The position numbers and the translations under genes are program-made. Below the pieces are notes generated by a model. The model was not told the DNA's origin, made no database searches, and was given only the letters and a program-made list of their open reading frames with translations. This document shows, in pieces, positions 16,466-23,633 of a stretch of DNA of 64,000 nucleotides. This DNA is from Mesorhizobium sp. B4-1-4 (GTDB taxonomy: Bacteria > Pseudomonadota > Alphaproteobacteria > Rhizobiales > Rhizobiaceae): the NCBI RefSeq assembly GCF_006439395.2, contig NZ_CP083950.1:4887001-4951000 (forward strand), given 5' to 3'. Within the stretch, counting starts at the first letter, position 1, and every line of letters begins with the position of its first letter.

Positions 16466-18102
16466 GCGAAGACCCCGTGCATGAACCAGCGCGGCGGGAT
16501 CTGGGAGACGCTGCCGTAAAGGCCTTGCCGGTAGAGCCAGTAGCGGCGGCCGTCGGCATCCTCGATGCGGAAATAGTCGCGTGTCGATGCCGCTGCGTCG
16601 CCTGGCGCTTCGCGCCACCATTCGGCGGCGATGCGTTCCGGCCCTTCGGCACGCGTCACCCGGTAGAGTGCGCGGCGCCAGCGGAAATGCAGCGGCGGCC
16701 CTTCGGGCATTTCGGTGGCCGGCACCTCGATGGGCTCGGGCGCGCGGAACAGCCGGATCGGCCGTTCCGGCGGGAAAATGGTCATCGGCGCCTGCATCCT
16801 GTCCGGTCTCTTCGGCGGCGTGGTCCGGCGCGGCGCTTCGGTGAAAGGAATGATGGCGACGGCGCGTTCCGGCAGATGGCTTTCGACGGCGACCGGCCGC
16901 AGGATCGCGCCCTCGCCGAGCCGGGCGCGGATGCGATCGGCGAACAGCGCGATGTCGGCACCGTCATCGGTCGTCTCGCCCGTCAGATCGGCCTGCGGCA
17001 TCTCGAAAGCGGCGGCGGCCAGCACCGAAAGCCGCACCAGGTCGAAGCCATAGCCGGCATCGATGTCCTGCTCGAGCGCGGCCAGCCTTTCATGGAACAG
17101 TTTCTGGATCAGCATGGGTTCGCGCAGCGGCCGCGAGGTGCCCAAGGCGATGCGGCTGACGGCGCCGTCGACGCGGAACAGCAGCAGGGCCAGCGAGCGA
17201 GCGCCCTCGCCACGGCGCTCGAGATCGGTCTTCAAGGTCGTCGCCAGCAAGCCGACCAAGCGTTCGATGTCCTCGGTCAGGGTGACCGGCTCGGCGAGAT
17301 GGCGTTCGACCGAAAGCGGCGCGACGGGCAGGCGCGGCGAGACCGCCTCGTCGAGGCGGCCAAGCGCCTGGTCGAGACGCAGGAGCAGCGAGGCGCCGAA
17401 GCGGCGGGCGAGCGGCGCGCGCGGGGCGGCCATGACGGCGCCCGCCGTGCGCAGGCCCACACTTTCCAGGCTGGCGCGGATTTCCGACGCTATGCGCAAT
17501 GCGGCGAGCGGCAAGGGCGCGAGCAGCGCTTCCTCCTCGCCGCCATCGACGATGCGGTCGCCGCAGAACCGTGCCGCCGCCCAGGCCGCCCCCGGTGTCG
17601 GGGCAAGGCCGGCGCGGACATCGAAACCCTGATGGAAGAAGCGCGACAGGATGTCATCCAGCATGGCGCGTTCGCCGCCGAACAGATGGGTGCAGCCGGT
17701 GACGTCGAGAAACAGGCCGTCCGCCCCGTCCAGCGCCACCAGCGGGGTGTAGCGGTCGCACCAGTCGGCAAGGCCTTCGAGCAGGCGGCGATCGGCCTCC
17801 GGATCGGCTTCGACGATGTCGATCGACGGATGCATGGCGCGCGCATCGGCAATCCCCATGTCGCGCTTCAGGTGCAGCGCCTCAGCCCGCTCGTCGAGGG
17901 CCGAGATGCGCTGCGCGTTCCCCTGGCGATGGCTGATCACGAGCGGTGGGTGATCCGACGGGCGGGAACGCCAGGACCGCCCCAGACGCTGCCGCAGGAT
18001 CCTTTCGGCCGCGAGATAGGGAAACCACAGGGACAGGATCCTCTGTCCGGTGTTGCCGGGCCCGTCTTTCTTCGCCCCATCTTTCGTCGAATACGCGTTC
18101 AT
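16462..18102 (-). CDS. imuB: ImuB, Y-family polymerase-like mutasome subunit
   Basis: The 546-residue protein is a degenerate Y-family polymerase. ILSLWFPYLAAERILRQRLG opens the palm, followed by LVALDGADGLFLDVTGCTHLFGGERAMLDDI and SPRLPVAPLSVERHLAEPV (little-finger region). The usual SIDE catalytic motif is not present, as known for ImuB, which serves as the β-clamp-binding hub. The C-terminus has the family ending RYWLYRQGLYG..PRWFMHGVFA. The gene lies inside the imuA-imuB-dnaE2 operon: it overlaps dnaE2 by four bases and the annotated 3' part of imuA by 221. Confidence 0.92.
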   Translation of the reverse strand: MNAYSTKDGAKKDGPGNTGQRILSLWFPYLAAERILRQRLGRSWRSRPSDHPPLVISHRQGNAQRISALDERAEALHLKRDMGIADARAMHPSIDIVEADPEADRRLLEGLADWCDRYTPLVALDGADGLFLDVTGCTHLFGGERAMLDDILSRFFHQGFDVRAGLAPTPGAAWAAARFCGDRIVDGGEEEALLAPLPLAALRIASEIRASLESVGLRTAGAVMAAPRAPLARRFGASLLLRLDQALGRLDEAVSPRLPVAPLSVERHLAEPVTLTEDIERLVGLLATTLKTDLERRGEGARSLALLLFRVDGAVSRIALGTSRPLREPMLIQKLFHERLAALEQDIDAGYGFDLVRLSVLAAAAFEMPQADLTGETTDDGADIALFADRIRARLGEGAILRPVAVESHLPERAVAIIPFTEAPRRTTPPKRPDRMQAPMTIFPPERPIRLFRAPEPIEVPATEMPEGPPLHFRWRRALYRVTRAEGPERIAAEWWREAPGDAAASTRDYFRIEDADGRRYWLYRQGLYGSVSQIPPRWFMHGVFA

Positions 18103-18937
18103 CGGGGTTCCACTCCAGTGTGAATTGTCCAGGCAGGGCCGTGCGGCTCTTGCCGATGGTGATGGTGAAGGCGGGGCGGCCGATCGAGCCGGCGAGCGGT
18201 CCGGCGACCGTGGCGCGCGGAACGGCCGGTGCCGGCGAAACGATCAGACGGACGGATGCCGCCGTCGGTTCGGGTTCGGCCGCCTGCCGCAGCAGGAACA
18301 CCGGCCGGCCGGCACTTATCGCCCTGGCATGCAGCCGGCGCGTCGCGGTCAGGTCCAGCCGCTGCGGGTTGCCGCGAATTTCGAGGATGACGGCGGCGAG
18401 CGCCGTCATCCTTGCGGCCTCCTCGGCGACCCACAGCGCATCGAGAAGCCTCGGCGCCTCGGAAAACAGCAATTGCCCGGGCTCGATGCCGAACGAGGCA
18501 TGAAGCCCCCTGGCATAGGGAAAGCCGGCCTCCCGGAAGATTTCCGTGGTGCCGATCCACAGCACCGGCAGCCCTTGCGCCTGCTTGAGGATCAGGCTGG
18601 TGAGCGACAGGGCGAAGCCGGCGACGGCCCCGGCATCGCGGGTTTCCAGGCCATGGATTTCGCTGAGCGCGGCTTTCGGCAGGCCGCCGCTCAGGGCGGC
18701 ATCGAGGCGCCCGACACCAATGGGCAGAAAGGCATCCGGCAACGCCGCGGCCTTGCCGCGCCGGACGATGGTGAGATCGGCGTTGGGCGTGAGATCTGTG
18801 TTGGCAACTGCGCTTGCGTTGGTATCAAGGGACGCCGCGGCCGGCGCCTGCAGGCGCTCCGGCAGCGTTCCCTCGATCTTCGCGATCTGGCGGCGCAGGG
18901 CAAAAACAGTCTCCCGCGCCACGGCGTTCATCGCCAT
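17882..18937 (-). CDS. imuA: ImuA, RecA/SulA-like mutasome protein
   Basis: The 351-residue protein matches the RecA-like ImuA of alphaproteobacteria. Recognisable parts are FLPIGVGRLDAALSGGLPKAALSEIHG, GLPVLWIGTTEIFREAGFPYARGLHASFG and the late GRPAFTITIGKSRTALPGQFTLEWNPDE. It lacks a clear Walker A. I chose the ATG at 18937 (MAMNAVARETVF), 24 bases after a LexA box. Family similarity ends about where imuB begins (18102); the remaining ~70 residues are translated from imuB sequence in another frame, so a stop has probably been lost and the gene overlaps imuB unusually far. Confidence 0.88.
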   Translation of the reverse strand: MAMNAVARETVFALRRQIAKIEGTLPERLQAPAAASLDTNASAVANTDLTPNADLTIVRRGKAAALPDAFLPIGVGRLDAALSGGLPKAALSEIHGLETRDAGAVAGFALSLTSLILKQAQGLPVLWIGTTEIFREAGFPYARGLHASFGIEPGQLLFSEAPRLLDALWVAEEAARMTALAAVILEIRGNPQRLDLTATRRLHARAISAGRPVFLLRQAAEPEPTAASVRLIVSPAPAVPRATVAGPLAGSIGRPAFTITIGKSRTALPGQFTLEWNPDERVFDERWGEERRARQHRTEDPVPVVSLSRGRKDPAAASGAVLAFPPVGSPTARDQPSPGERAAHLGPRRAG

Positions 18938-18961
18938 GACGGTCAGCTTCCACTCACAATT

Positions 18962-18976
18962 GTTCCTGTTATGTTC
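18962..18976 (-). promoter_or_regulatory. LexA (SOS) box upstream of imuA
   Basis: On the minus strand GAAC-N7-GAAC (spacer ATAACAG) is the direct-repeat SOS box known for alphaproteobacterial LexA. It lies 24 bases before the imuA start and fits damage-inducible expression of imuA-imuB-dnaE2. Confidence 0.85.
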
Positions 18977-19119
18977 CCTAGGATTCCAGAGGGAGCTGGA
19001 AGAGTCAAGCAGAGTCACGAGGAATTTATTCCTTCCAATCCGCGTGATGCGGGCGTGGCGGTCGCTGGATTTGCCTCGACCGGTGCGAAAGCCTATATGC
19101 CGGGATCAAAGGATAAAGC

Positions 19120-19542
19120 ATGGCTCGCATCTACAAGACCCGCACCTGGCACGACCAGTTCTCGCCCTCGATGGAGGAATTGGAGTTCCTGGCGCTGGAG
19201 TCCTACGCCCATCTGCCGGAGGAGTTTCGCAAGCTGACCGGCGAGATCGTCATCCAGATCGCCGAGTTCCCGACCGACGAGATCATGGACGATTTGTCGC
19301 TGGAAACGCCGTTCGACCTGCTCGGCCTGTTCGAGGGGCGCGGCATCGCCGAACGCTGGAACCCGCAGACCGGCGAAGGCCCGAACCGAATCACGCTCTA
19401 TCGCCGGGCCATGCTCGACTACTGGGCCGAAAACGAGGAAACGCTGGGCGACATCGTCACCCACGTGCTGATCCACGAGATCGGCCACCATTTCGGCCTG
19501 TCGGACGATGACATGGAGCGGATCGAGGAAGCTGCGGAGTAA
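19120..19542 (+). CDS. minimal zincin metallopeptidase-family protein
   Basis: The 140-residue protein ends with THVLIHEIGHHFGLSDDDMERIEEAAE, i.e. HExxHxxxxxD, the zinc-binding motif of the 'minimal metallopeptidase' (DUF1025/MpaA-like zincin) family. NRITLYRRAMLDYW is also typical. No signal peptide is visible, so it is cytosolic. Substrates are unknown. It is divergent from the SOS cassette, with about 140 bases between its start and the LexA box. Confidence 0.85.
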   Translation: MARIYKTRTWHDQFSPSMEELEFLALESYAHLPEEFRKLTGEIVIQIAEFPTDEIMDDLSLETPFDLLGLFEGRGIAERWNPQTGEGPNRITLYRRAMLDYWAENEETLGDIVTHVLIHEIGHHFGLSDDDMERIEEAAE

Positions 19543-19545
19543 CCA

Positions 19546-19807
19546 ACCAACCGGTTCCGCGAAAGAGTTCGAACCACTCGGGATTGGCTTTTTTCGATCA
19601 GTTCGATCTTCCGCTGGCGTGGCCGGCGCTTCAGCGACTTCTCACGTTGGGATGGCGTCCGTGATGTCGAAAAATTCTTCGGACCAGACCAACCCCGTTG
19701 TACGCGCCGACCTTGTGCTCCGGTATGCGGCGGCCAAGATCGTTGGTAACGCCGATGTACGTCGTGTCGCCCTTCTGGCTCGCCGTTATGTAGACATAGC
19801 CGGTCAT
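19546..19807 (-). pseudogene. GIY-YIG nuclease-family protein, decayed by frameshifts
   Basis: From an ATG at 19807 the minus strand reads MTGYVYITASQKGDTTYIGVTNDLGRRIPEHK, the start of a small UPF0213-type GIY-YIG protein (here Y-V-Y...Y-I-G). The rest of the family pattern is spread over the other frames: LVWSEEFFDITDAI, then REKSLKRRPRQRKIELIEK, then ANPEWFELF. At least two indels are needed to rebuild it. The metallopeptidase stop lies just beyond its 3' end. Confidence 0.7.
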
Positions 19808-19891
19808 GGCTTTGGGGTAGCAAGTGTCGTCGCGCGGACAAGCGCCATTCTGATCCGTTGCACTCTTCGGCCGGCGTCACGGCGCAGACCC

Positions 19892-20832
19892 CTAGGTGTT
19901 TAGTCCCGGCATTTGATGGACCGGGTCGAGTCTGAACCGTTCGGGCTCTTTTTTCCAGATTTTGCAGATGAACTCATAAGGCGTGAGGCCTTTGAGGGTC
20001 TTGAGCCTGCGTGCGAAATTGTAGGCTGAGATGAAGTCGGCGAGGTGTCGGCGCAGCTGATCGTGATCGTCATAGTGGAAGCACTTGACGGTCGCGTCCT
20101 TGATGGTTCGGTTCATCCGCTCGACCTGGCCGTTGGTCCAGGGATGGTTGATCTTGGTGAGCCGGTGCTCGATGCCATGGTCGGCGCAGACATCATCGAA
20201 GATATGCCGGGGGGCATGGCGGTCGCAGCTTCGGTTGGTGAACTGGATGCCGTTGTCGGTCAAAATGGCGTGGATGGCATAGGGCACGGCCGCGATCAGA
20301 TCTCGCAGGAACTGGACCATCGTCATCTTGTCCGCCGTCGCGTGTAGCTGCGCATAGGCGAACTTGGACGTCCGGTCGACGGCAACGAAGAGACGCAGCT
20401 TGCCCTCGGCGGTCTGCACATCGGCGATATCGATATGGAAATAGCCGATCGGATAGGCCTGAAACTTTTTCTTGGCCGGCTTGTCACCATCCACCTGCGG
20501 CAATCGCGAAATACCATGGCGTTGAAGGCAACGATGCAAGGACGAGCGTGTCAGATGCGGGATCGTCGGCTGAGACAATCATCCAGTGGCAGCAGCGTGT
20601 GCTTGCGAAAGGCGACGATGGCCGCCTCTTCCTCCACAGACAACACCGTCGACTTCGGGTCCTTGGGGCCTGTCGGAAGATCGGCGGTCGAGGTTCGGTT
20701 CTTCCACTTTCGAACCGTCTTCTGATCGATCCCGTAGCGCCTGGCCAGCGCCCTCAGGCTCTCTTGACTATTTTGTATTGCTCGACGGATTGCCTCTGTC
20801 GTCGTGGCGCGGCCGTGCAGAACTTGTCCCAT
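19892..20832 (-). pseudogene. IS481-family transposase, inactivated by a ~10-bp deletion
   Basis: The N-terminal frame (from 20832) reads MGQVLHGRATTTEAIRRAIQNSQESLRALARRYGIDQKTVRKWKNR ... FRKHTLLPLDDCL, an HTH region. The DDE part (from about 20575 to 19892) reads PTIPHLTRSSLHRCLQRHGISRLP ... AYPIGYFHIDIADV ... LTDNGIQFT ... HPWTNGQVERMNRTIK. The family joins these as DDCLYALQPTIPHLT; here the codons for YALQ are lost together with one extra base, shifting the frame near 20570. The TAG stop lies in the duplicated target sequence, outside the element. Confidence 0.8.
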
Positions 20833-20888
20833 AACGCATCCTTCCAGTCGGAAGAAAATATCGCACCATTAAAGCTCGGGATCAAACA
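19897..20888 (-). mobile_element. IS481-family insertion sequence, 992 bp, transposase dead
   Basis: Inverted ends start TGTTTAGTCCCGG (left) and TGTTTGATCCCGAG (right, complement). A perfect 6-bp target duplication CCTAGG lies at 19891-19896 and 20889-20894. The right flank continues with the GTCTGCGCCGCGTCGCT... repeat found also near 26650 and 31160. The encoded transposase is broken by a deletion. Confidence 0.88.
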
Positions 20889-20965
20889 CCTAGGGTCTGC
20901 GCCGCGTCGCTGCGCTCCTTGCTCCGCCCTAGGATGACGAGGAGAGTGAGGGACCCAGGCTTTTC

Positions 20966-21172
20966 CTACCAATCGCTGAGCTTGGTGTCCGGGCCGTATT
21001 CCTGGCCGTCGACATCCTTCACCACCGCCTGGCCGCAGCGCATCGTCTTGGCTTTCTTGTCATAGGCGTAGGTCGGCGAGCCGAACAGGTGCCAGCCCTT
21101 GTTCAGCGCCGCCGTCACTTTGTGGCAGAAGCTGGCGTCGTCCGGGGCAGTCAGAAAGCGGTAGAGTTTCAT
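20966..21172 (-). CDS. DUF1737 small protein
   Basis: The 68-residue product MKLYRFLTAPDDASFCHKVTAALNKGWHLFGSPTYAYD... has the DUF1737 pattern (Y-R-x-L-T-G/A-x-D, 'ALNxGWxLxGxPTYA'). Its function is unknown; members are small cytosolic proteins. It is transcribed in the same direction as the CitE-like gene 34 bases upstream, so the two may be co-transcribed. Confidence 0.8.
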   Translation of the reverse strand: MKLYRFLTAPDDASFCHKVTAALNKGWHLFGSPTYAYDKKAKTMRCGQAVVKDVDGQEYGPDTKLSDW

Positions 21173-21206
21173 GGTTCCAGGTCCTGTCGTGAACAGCTTA
21201 GCCGGA

Positions 21207-22103
21207 TCATGCGCCGATGGCGGCGGCCTTCGCCAGCAGTTTTTCGGCCTGCGCCAGATGCAGCCGCTCGATCATCCTGCCGTCCAGCGCGATCACGCCC
21301 TTGCCGGCATTTTCGGCAAGCGCGAAGGCGTCCTTCACCGCGCGGGCCTCGGCCATCGCTGCGGCGGATGGCGCAAAGGCGCGGTTCGCCGCCTCGATCT
21401 GCGCCGGATGGATCAGCGTCTTGCCGTCGAACCCCATGGCGGCTGCTTCCCCGCATTCCCGAGCGAAGGTTTCCGCGTCGCGAAAATCGTTGAACACCCC
21501 GTCAAGCATGTCGAGGCCACCGGCCCGCGCCGCCAGCAGCATCTGCATCAGCCATGGCACGAGATAGCGGCGGTCGGGCGTCGCCAGCACGCCGGTGTCC
21601 TTGATCAGATCATTCGTTCCGGCAACGAAACAAGCCAGCCGCGAGCCGGGGTCGCGGCCAAGCTCGGCGATGGCGCCGAGGTTGAGCATGGCCTTGGGGG
21701 TTTCGATCATCGCCCATAGTTTCACGCTGTCGGGGGCGAAATTGTCGTCCAGCACATCGCCGACCTCGAGCACGTCGCGCGGCGTGTCGACCTTGGGCAG
21801 CAGAATGCCATCCGGCTCCGCCTTCGCCATGGCCATCAGATCGTCTGTGCCCCATTCGCTGGAAAGCGCATTGACGCGCACGATCATCTCGCGGCGCCGG
21901 CCACCGGTGCCGGCCTCCGGATGGTTGGCGAAAATACCGGCCAGCCTGTCGCGGGCGGCGGTCTTGTCGGCCGGGGCGACGGCATCCTCAAGGTCGATGA
22001 TGACGGCATCGCAGGAAAGCTGCTCGATCTTGGCCAGCGCCTTGTCGTTGGAGGCCGGGACGTAGAGCACCGAGCGGCGCGGGCGATAGGGTTTGGTCGT
22101 CAT
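21207..22103 (-). CDS. HpcH/HpaI aldolase / CitE-like lyase (possibly malyl-CoA-type)
   Basis: The 298-residue TIM-barrel protein carries the CitE family hallmarks. These are RSVLYVPASNDKALAKI, CDAVIIDLEDAVAPADKTAAR (Mg-binding Glu/Asp region), REMIVRVNALSSEWGTDDL, LWAMIETPKAMLNL (Glu metal ligand) and GFDGKTLIHPAQIEAANRAFAPS. Such proteins cleave or form acyl-CoA esters such as malyl-, methylmalyl- or citramalyl-CoA. No other citrate-lyase subunit is near, so a stand-alone malyl-CoA or citramalyl-CoA lyase is more likely than citrate lyase. The ATG at 22103 (MTTKPYRPRRS) is chosen. Confidence 0.85.
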   Translation of the reverse strand: MTTKPYRPRRSVLYVPASNDKALAKIEQLSCDAVIIDLEDAVAPADKTAARDRLAGIFANHPEAGTGGRRREMIVRVNALSSEWGTDDLMAMAKAEPDGILLPKVDTPRDVLEVGDVLDDNFAPDSVKLWAMIETPKAMLNLGAIAELGRDPGSRLACFVAGTNDLIKDTGVLATPDRRYLVPWLMQMLLAARAGGLDMLDGVFNDFRDAETFARECGEAAAMGFDGKTLIHPAQIEAANRAFAPSAAAMAEARAVKDAFALAENAGKGVIALDGRMIERLHLAQAEKLLAKAAAIGA

Positions 22104-22234
22104 GATCCGATCTATGCCGGTTGCGACTGGTCGAGGCAAGCCGCCATATGTCCTGCACGGAAACTGCACGCGATTGCCGAAAATCTCCTCGGATCCGCCC
22201 TGCCGCCTCCCGACCGACCTGCCAGACAGGCGGC

Positions 22235-22402
22235 ATGCATAAGCCAGTCAAACTCCCGTGGTCCCTGCCTTACCGGCTGCGCAGCGAAGGCTGGTGGCTG
22301 GTCGACCCGCCACGCGCGCGGCCTGCGGCGATCCTCATTCCTTTCATCCGCAAACGCCCGCCGACAGCCCGGCTGCAAGTTCTCGGGAAGATCAGACCGT
22401 GA
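22235..22402 (+). CDS. possible small protein, 55 residues
   Basis: A frame starting MHKPVKLPWSLPYRLRSEGWWLVDPPRARP is basic and Trp/Pro-rich, with a weak ribosome binding site (CAGGCGG). Its stop overlaps the GTG of the DUF4173 remnant by four bases, which argues for real translation. No family is recognised. Confidence 0.35.
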   Translation: MHKPVKLPWSLPYRLRSEGWWLVDPPRARPAAILIPFIRKRPPTARLQVLGKIRP

Positions 22403-22937
22403 CGCCACCGTTCACCGCCGCGCCGGGCCATGGCAGCCGCTTGGGCGTCGTCGTGCTGGCCTATTGCGGCCTCGTCTGGATGGGGCTGGTGGCGGCCGGG
22501 CTTGCCCTGATCATCGTCCGCATCGCGCTCGGAAAATCCAATGAATGGCTCTCGTCCGCCAATCTTCTGACGCTATCGGCACGCTTTATGCCTGCTGCTT
22601 CATCGATTTCGCGGCAACGATCGCCAATTACAATGTCGACCATTCCCAAGAAATGACCGGACAAGGCGTCCCCCTCGACGGCTGGTATCTGCGCTCGCTC
22701 GGTCCGGGCGCGTTTCCGGCGCTCGATCGTTTCCTCGATCACCAGGGCAGGACGGCTGGAGCCGGCGCTACACGCGAACTCGCCAGACTGCGTGGCGTCG
22801 ACGGGGGATGGTACCGCAGCGCCCTGGAAAACTGGCGCGCCTGGAGCTTTCGCGACTGGCGCCTGCTCTTCTATCTCGACACCAGGGCGCTACCTGTGAT
22901 TCCCTCCGTATCCGAACCCTTCGCGCCGGGCCGCTGA
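22399..22937 (+). pseudogene. DUF4173/DUF4153-type membrane protein, 5'-truncated and frameshifted
   Basis: Two frames combine: RLGVVVLAYCGLVWMGLVAAGLALIIVRIALGKSNEWLSSANLLTLSA, then from about 22580 LYACCFIDFAATIANYNVDHSQEMTGQGVPLDGWYLRSLGPGAFPALDRF ... WYRSALENWRAWSFRDWRLLFYLDTR. This is the C-terminal third of the large DUF4173 membrane proteins (about 500 residues); the rest is absent. Inserting one base in TCGGC(-)ACGCTTTAT repairs the shift. In related bacteria such genes can precede a response regulator and sensor kinase, as here. Confidence 0.7.
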
Positions 22938-22940
22938 TCC

Positions 22941-23633
22941 ATGCCGCATCACATCCTCGTCGCCGACGACGACCCGCATATCCGCGAAGTGATCTGCTTC
23001 GCGCTGGAAAAGGCCGGCATGAAGACGGCTGCCGTCTCAGATGGCGCCGCCGCCCTGCAGGCGATCGAGCGGCGCCCGCCCGACCTTGTCGTGCTCGACA
23101 TCGGCATGCCGGAAATGGACGGGCTGGAGGTCTGCCGCCGGCTGCGGCAGCGTTCCGATGTGCCGGTGCTGTTCCTGTCCGCGCGCGACGAAGCAATAGA
23201 CCGCATCCTTGGCCTGGAGATGGGCGGTGACGATTATGTCACAAAGCCGTTCAGCCCGCGCGAACTGGTCGCCCGCGTCAACGTCATCCTGCGCCGCGCC
23301 CGCCCGGCGGCGCCCGAACCGATTGACGACAGGCAGTTCGCCCATGGCAAGCTCGCCTTGGCGCCGGCCAGTCACAGCGCCAGCTTCGACGGCAAGCCGC
23401 TTGCCCTGACCGGCATCGAGTTCTCGATCCTGAAAGGGTTTCTGACGCGGCCGACGCATGTGCTCGACCGCGACGCGGTGATGGCCAGCGCCTATGCCGG
23501 CAAGATCCATGTCGCCGACCGCACAGTCGACAGCCATATCCGCAACATCCGCGCCAAGCTGGCGGCGGTGGGTTGCCCCGAAGTCATCGAGACCGTGCAC
23601 GGCGTCGGCTTCCGGCTCGGCCGATGCGGCTGA
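22941..23633 (+). CDS. OmpR-family response regulator (CreB-like)
   Basis: The 230-residue protein has a receiver domain (1-120) with the acidic pair DDD after ILVA, the phospho-acceptor Asp in LVVLDIGMPEMDG, Ser/Thr in VLFLSARDE and Lys in DDYVTKPFSPRELV. A winged-helix DNA-binding domain follows (133-228), ending RTVDSHIRNIRAKLAAVG..VIETVHGVGFRLG. It starts three bases after the DUF4173 remnant and overlaps the kinase gene by ten, so it is a two-component operon. The signal is unknown. Confidence 0.92.
   Translation: MPHHILVADDDPHIREVICFALEKAGMKTAAVSDGAAALQAIERRPPDLVVLDIGMPEMDGLEVCRRLRQRSDVPVLFLSARDEAIDRILGLEMGGDDYVTKPFSPRELVARVNVILRRARPAAPEPIDDRQFAHGKLALAPASHSASFDGKPLALTGIEFSILKGFLTRPTHVLDRDAVMASAYAGKIHVADRTVDSHIRNIRAKLAAVGCPEVIETVHGVGFRLGRCG

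Noticed and set aside
14255..16519. A 754-codon frame on the plus strand opposite dnaE2
   Set aside because: It is an antisense shadow of dnaE2; composition (His/Gln/Asp/Gly-rich) and lack of any domain are typical of such frames in high-GC DNA.
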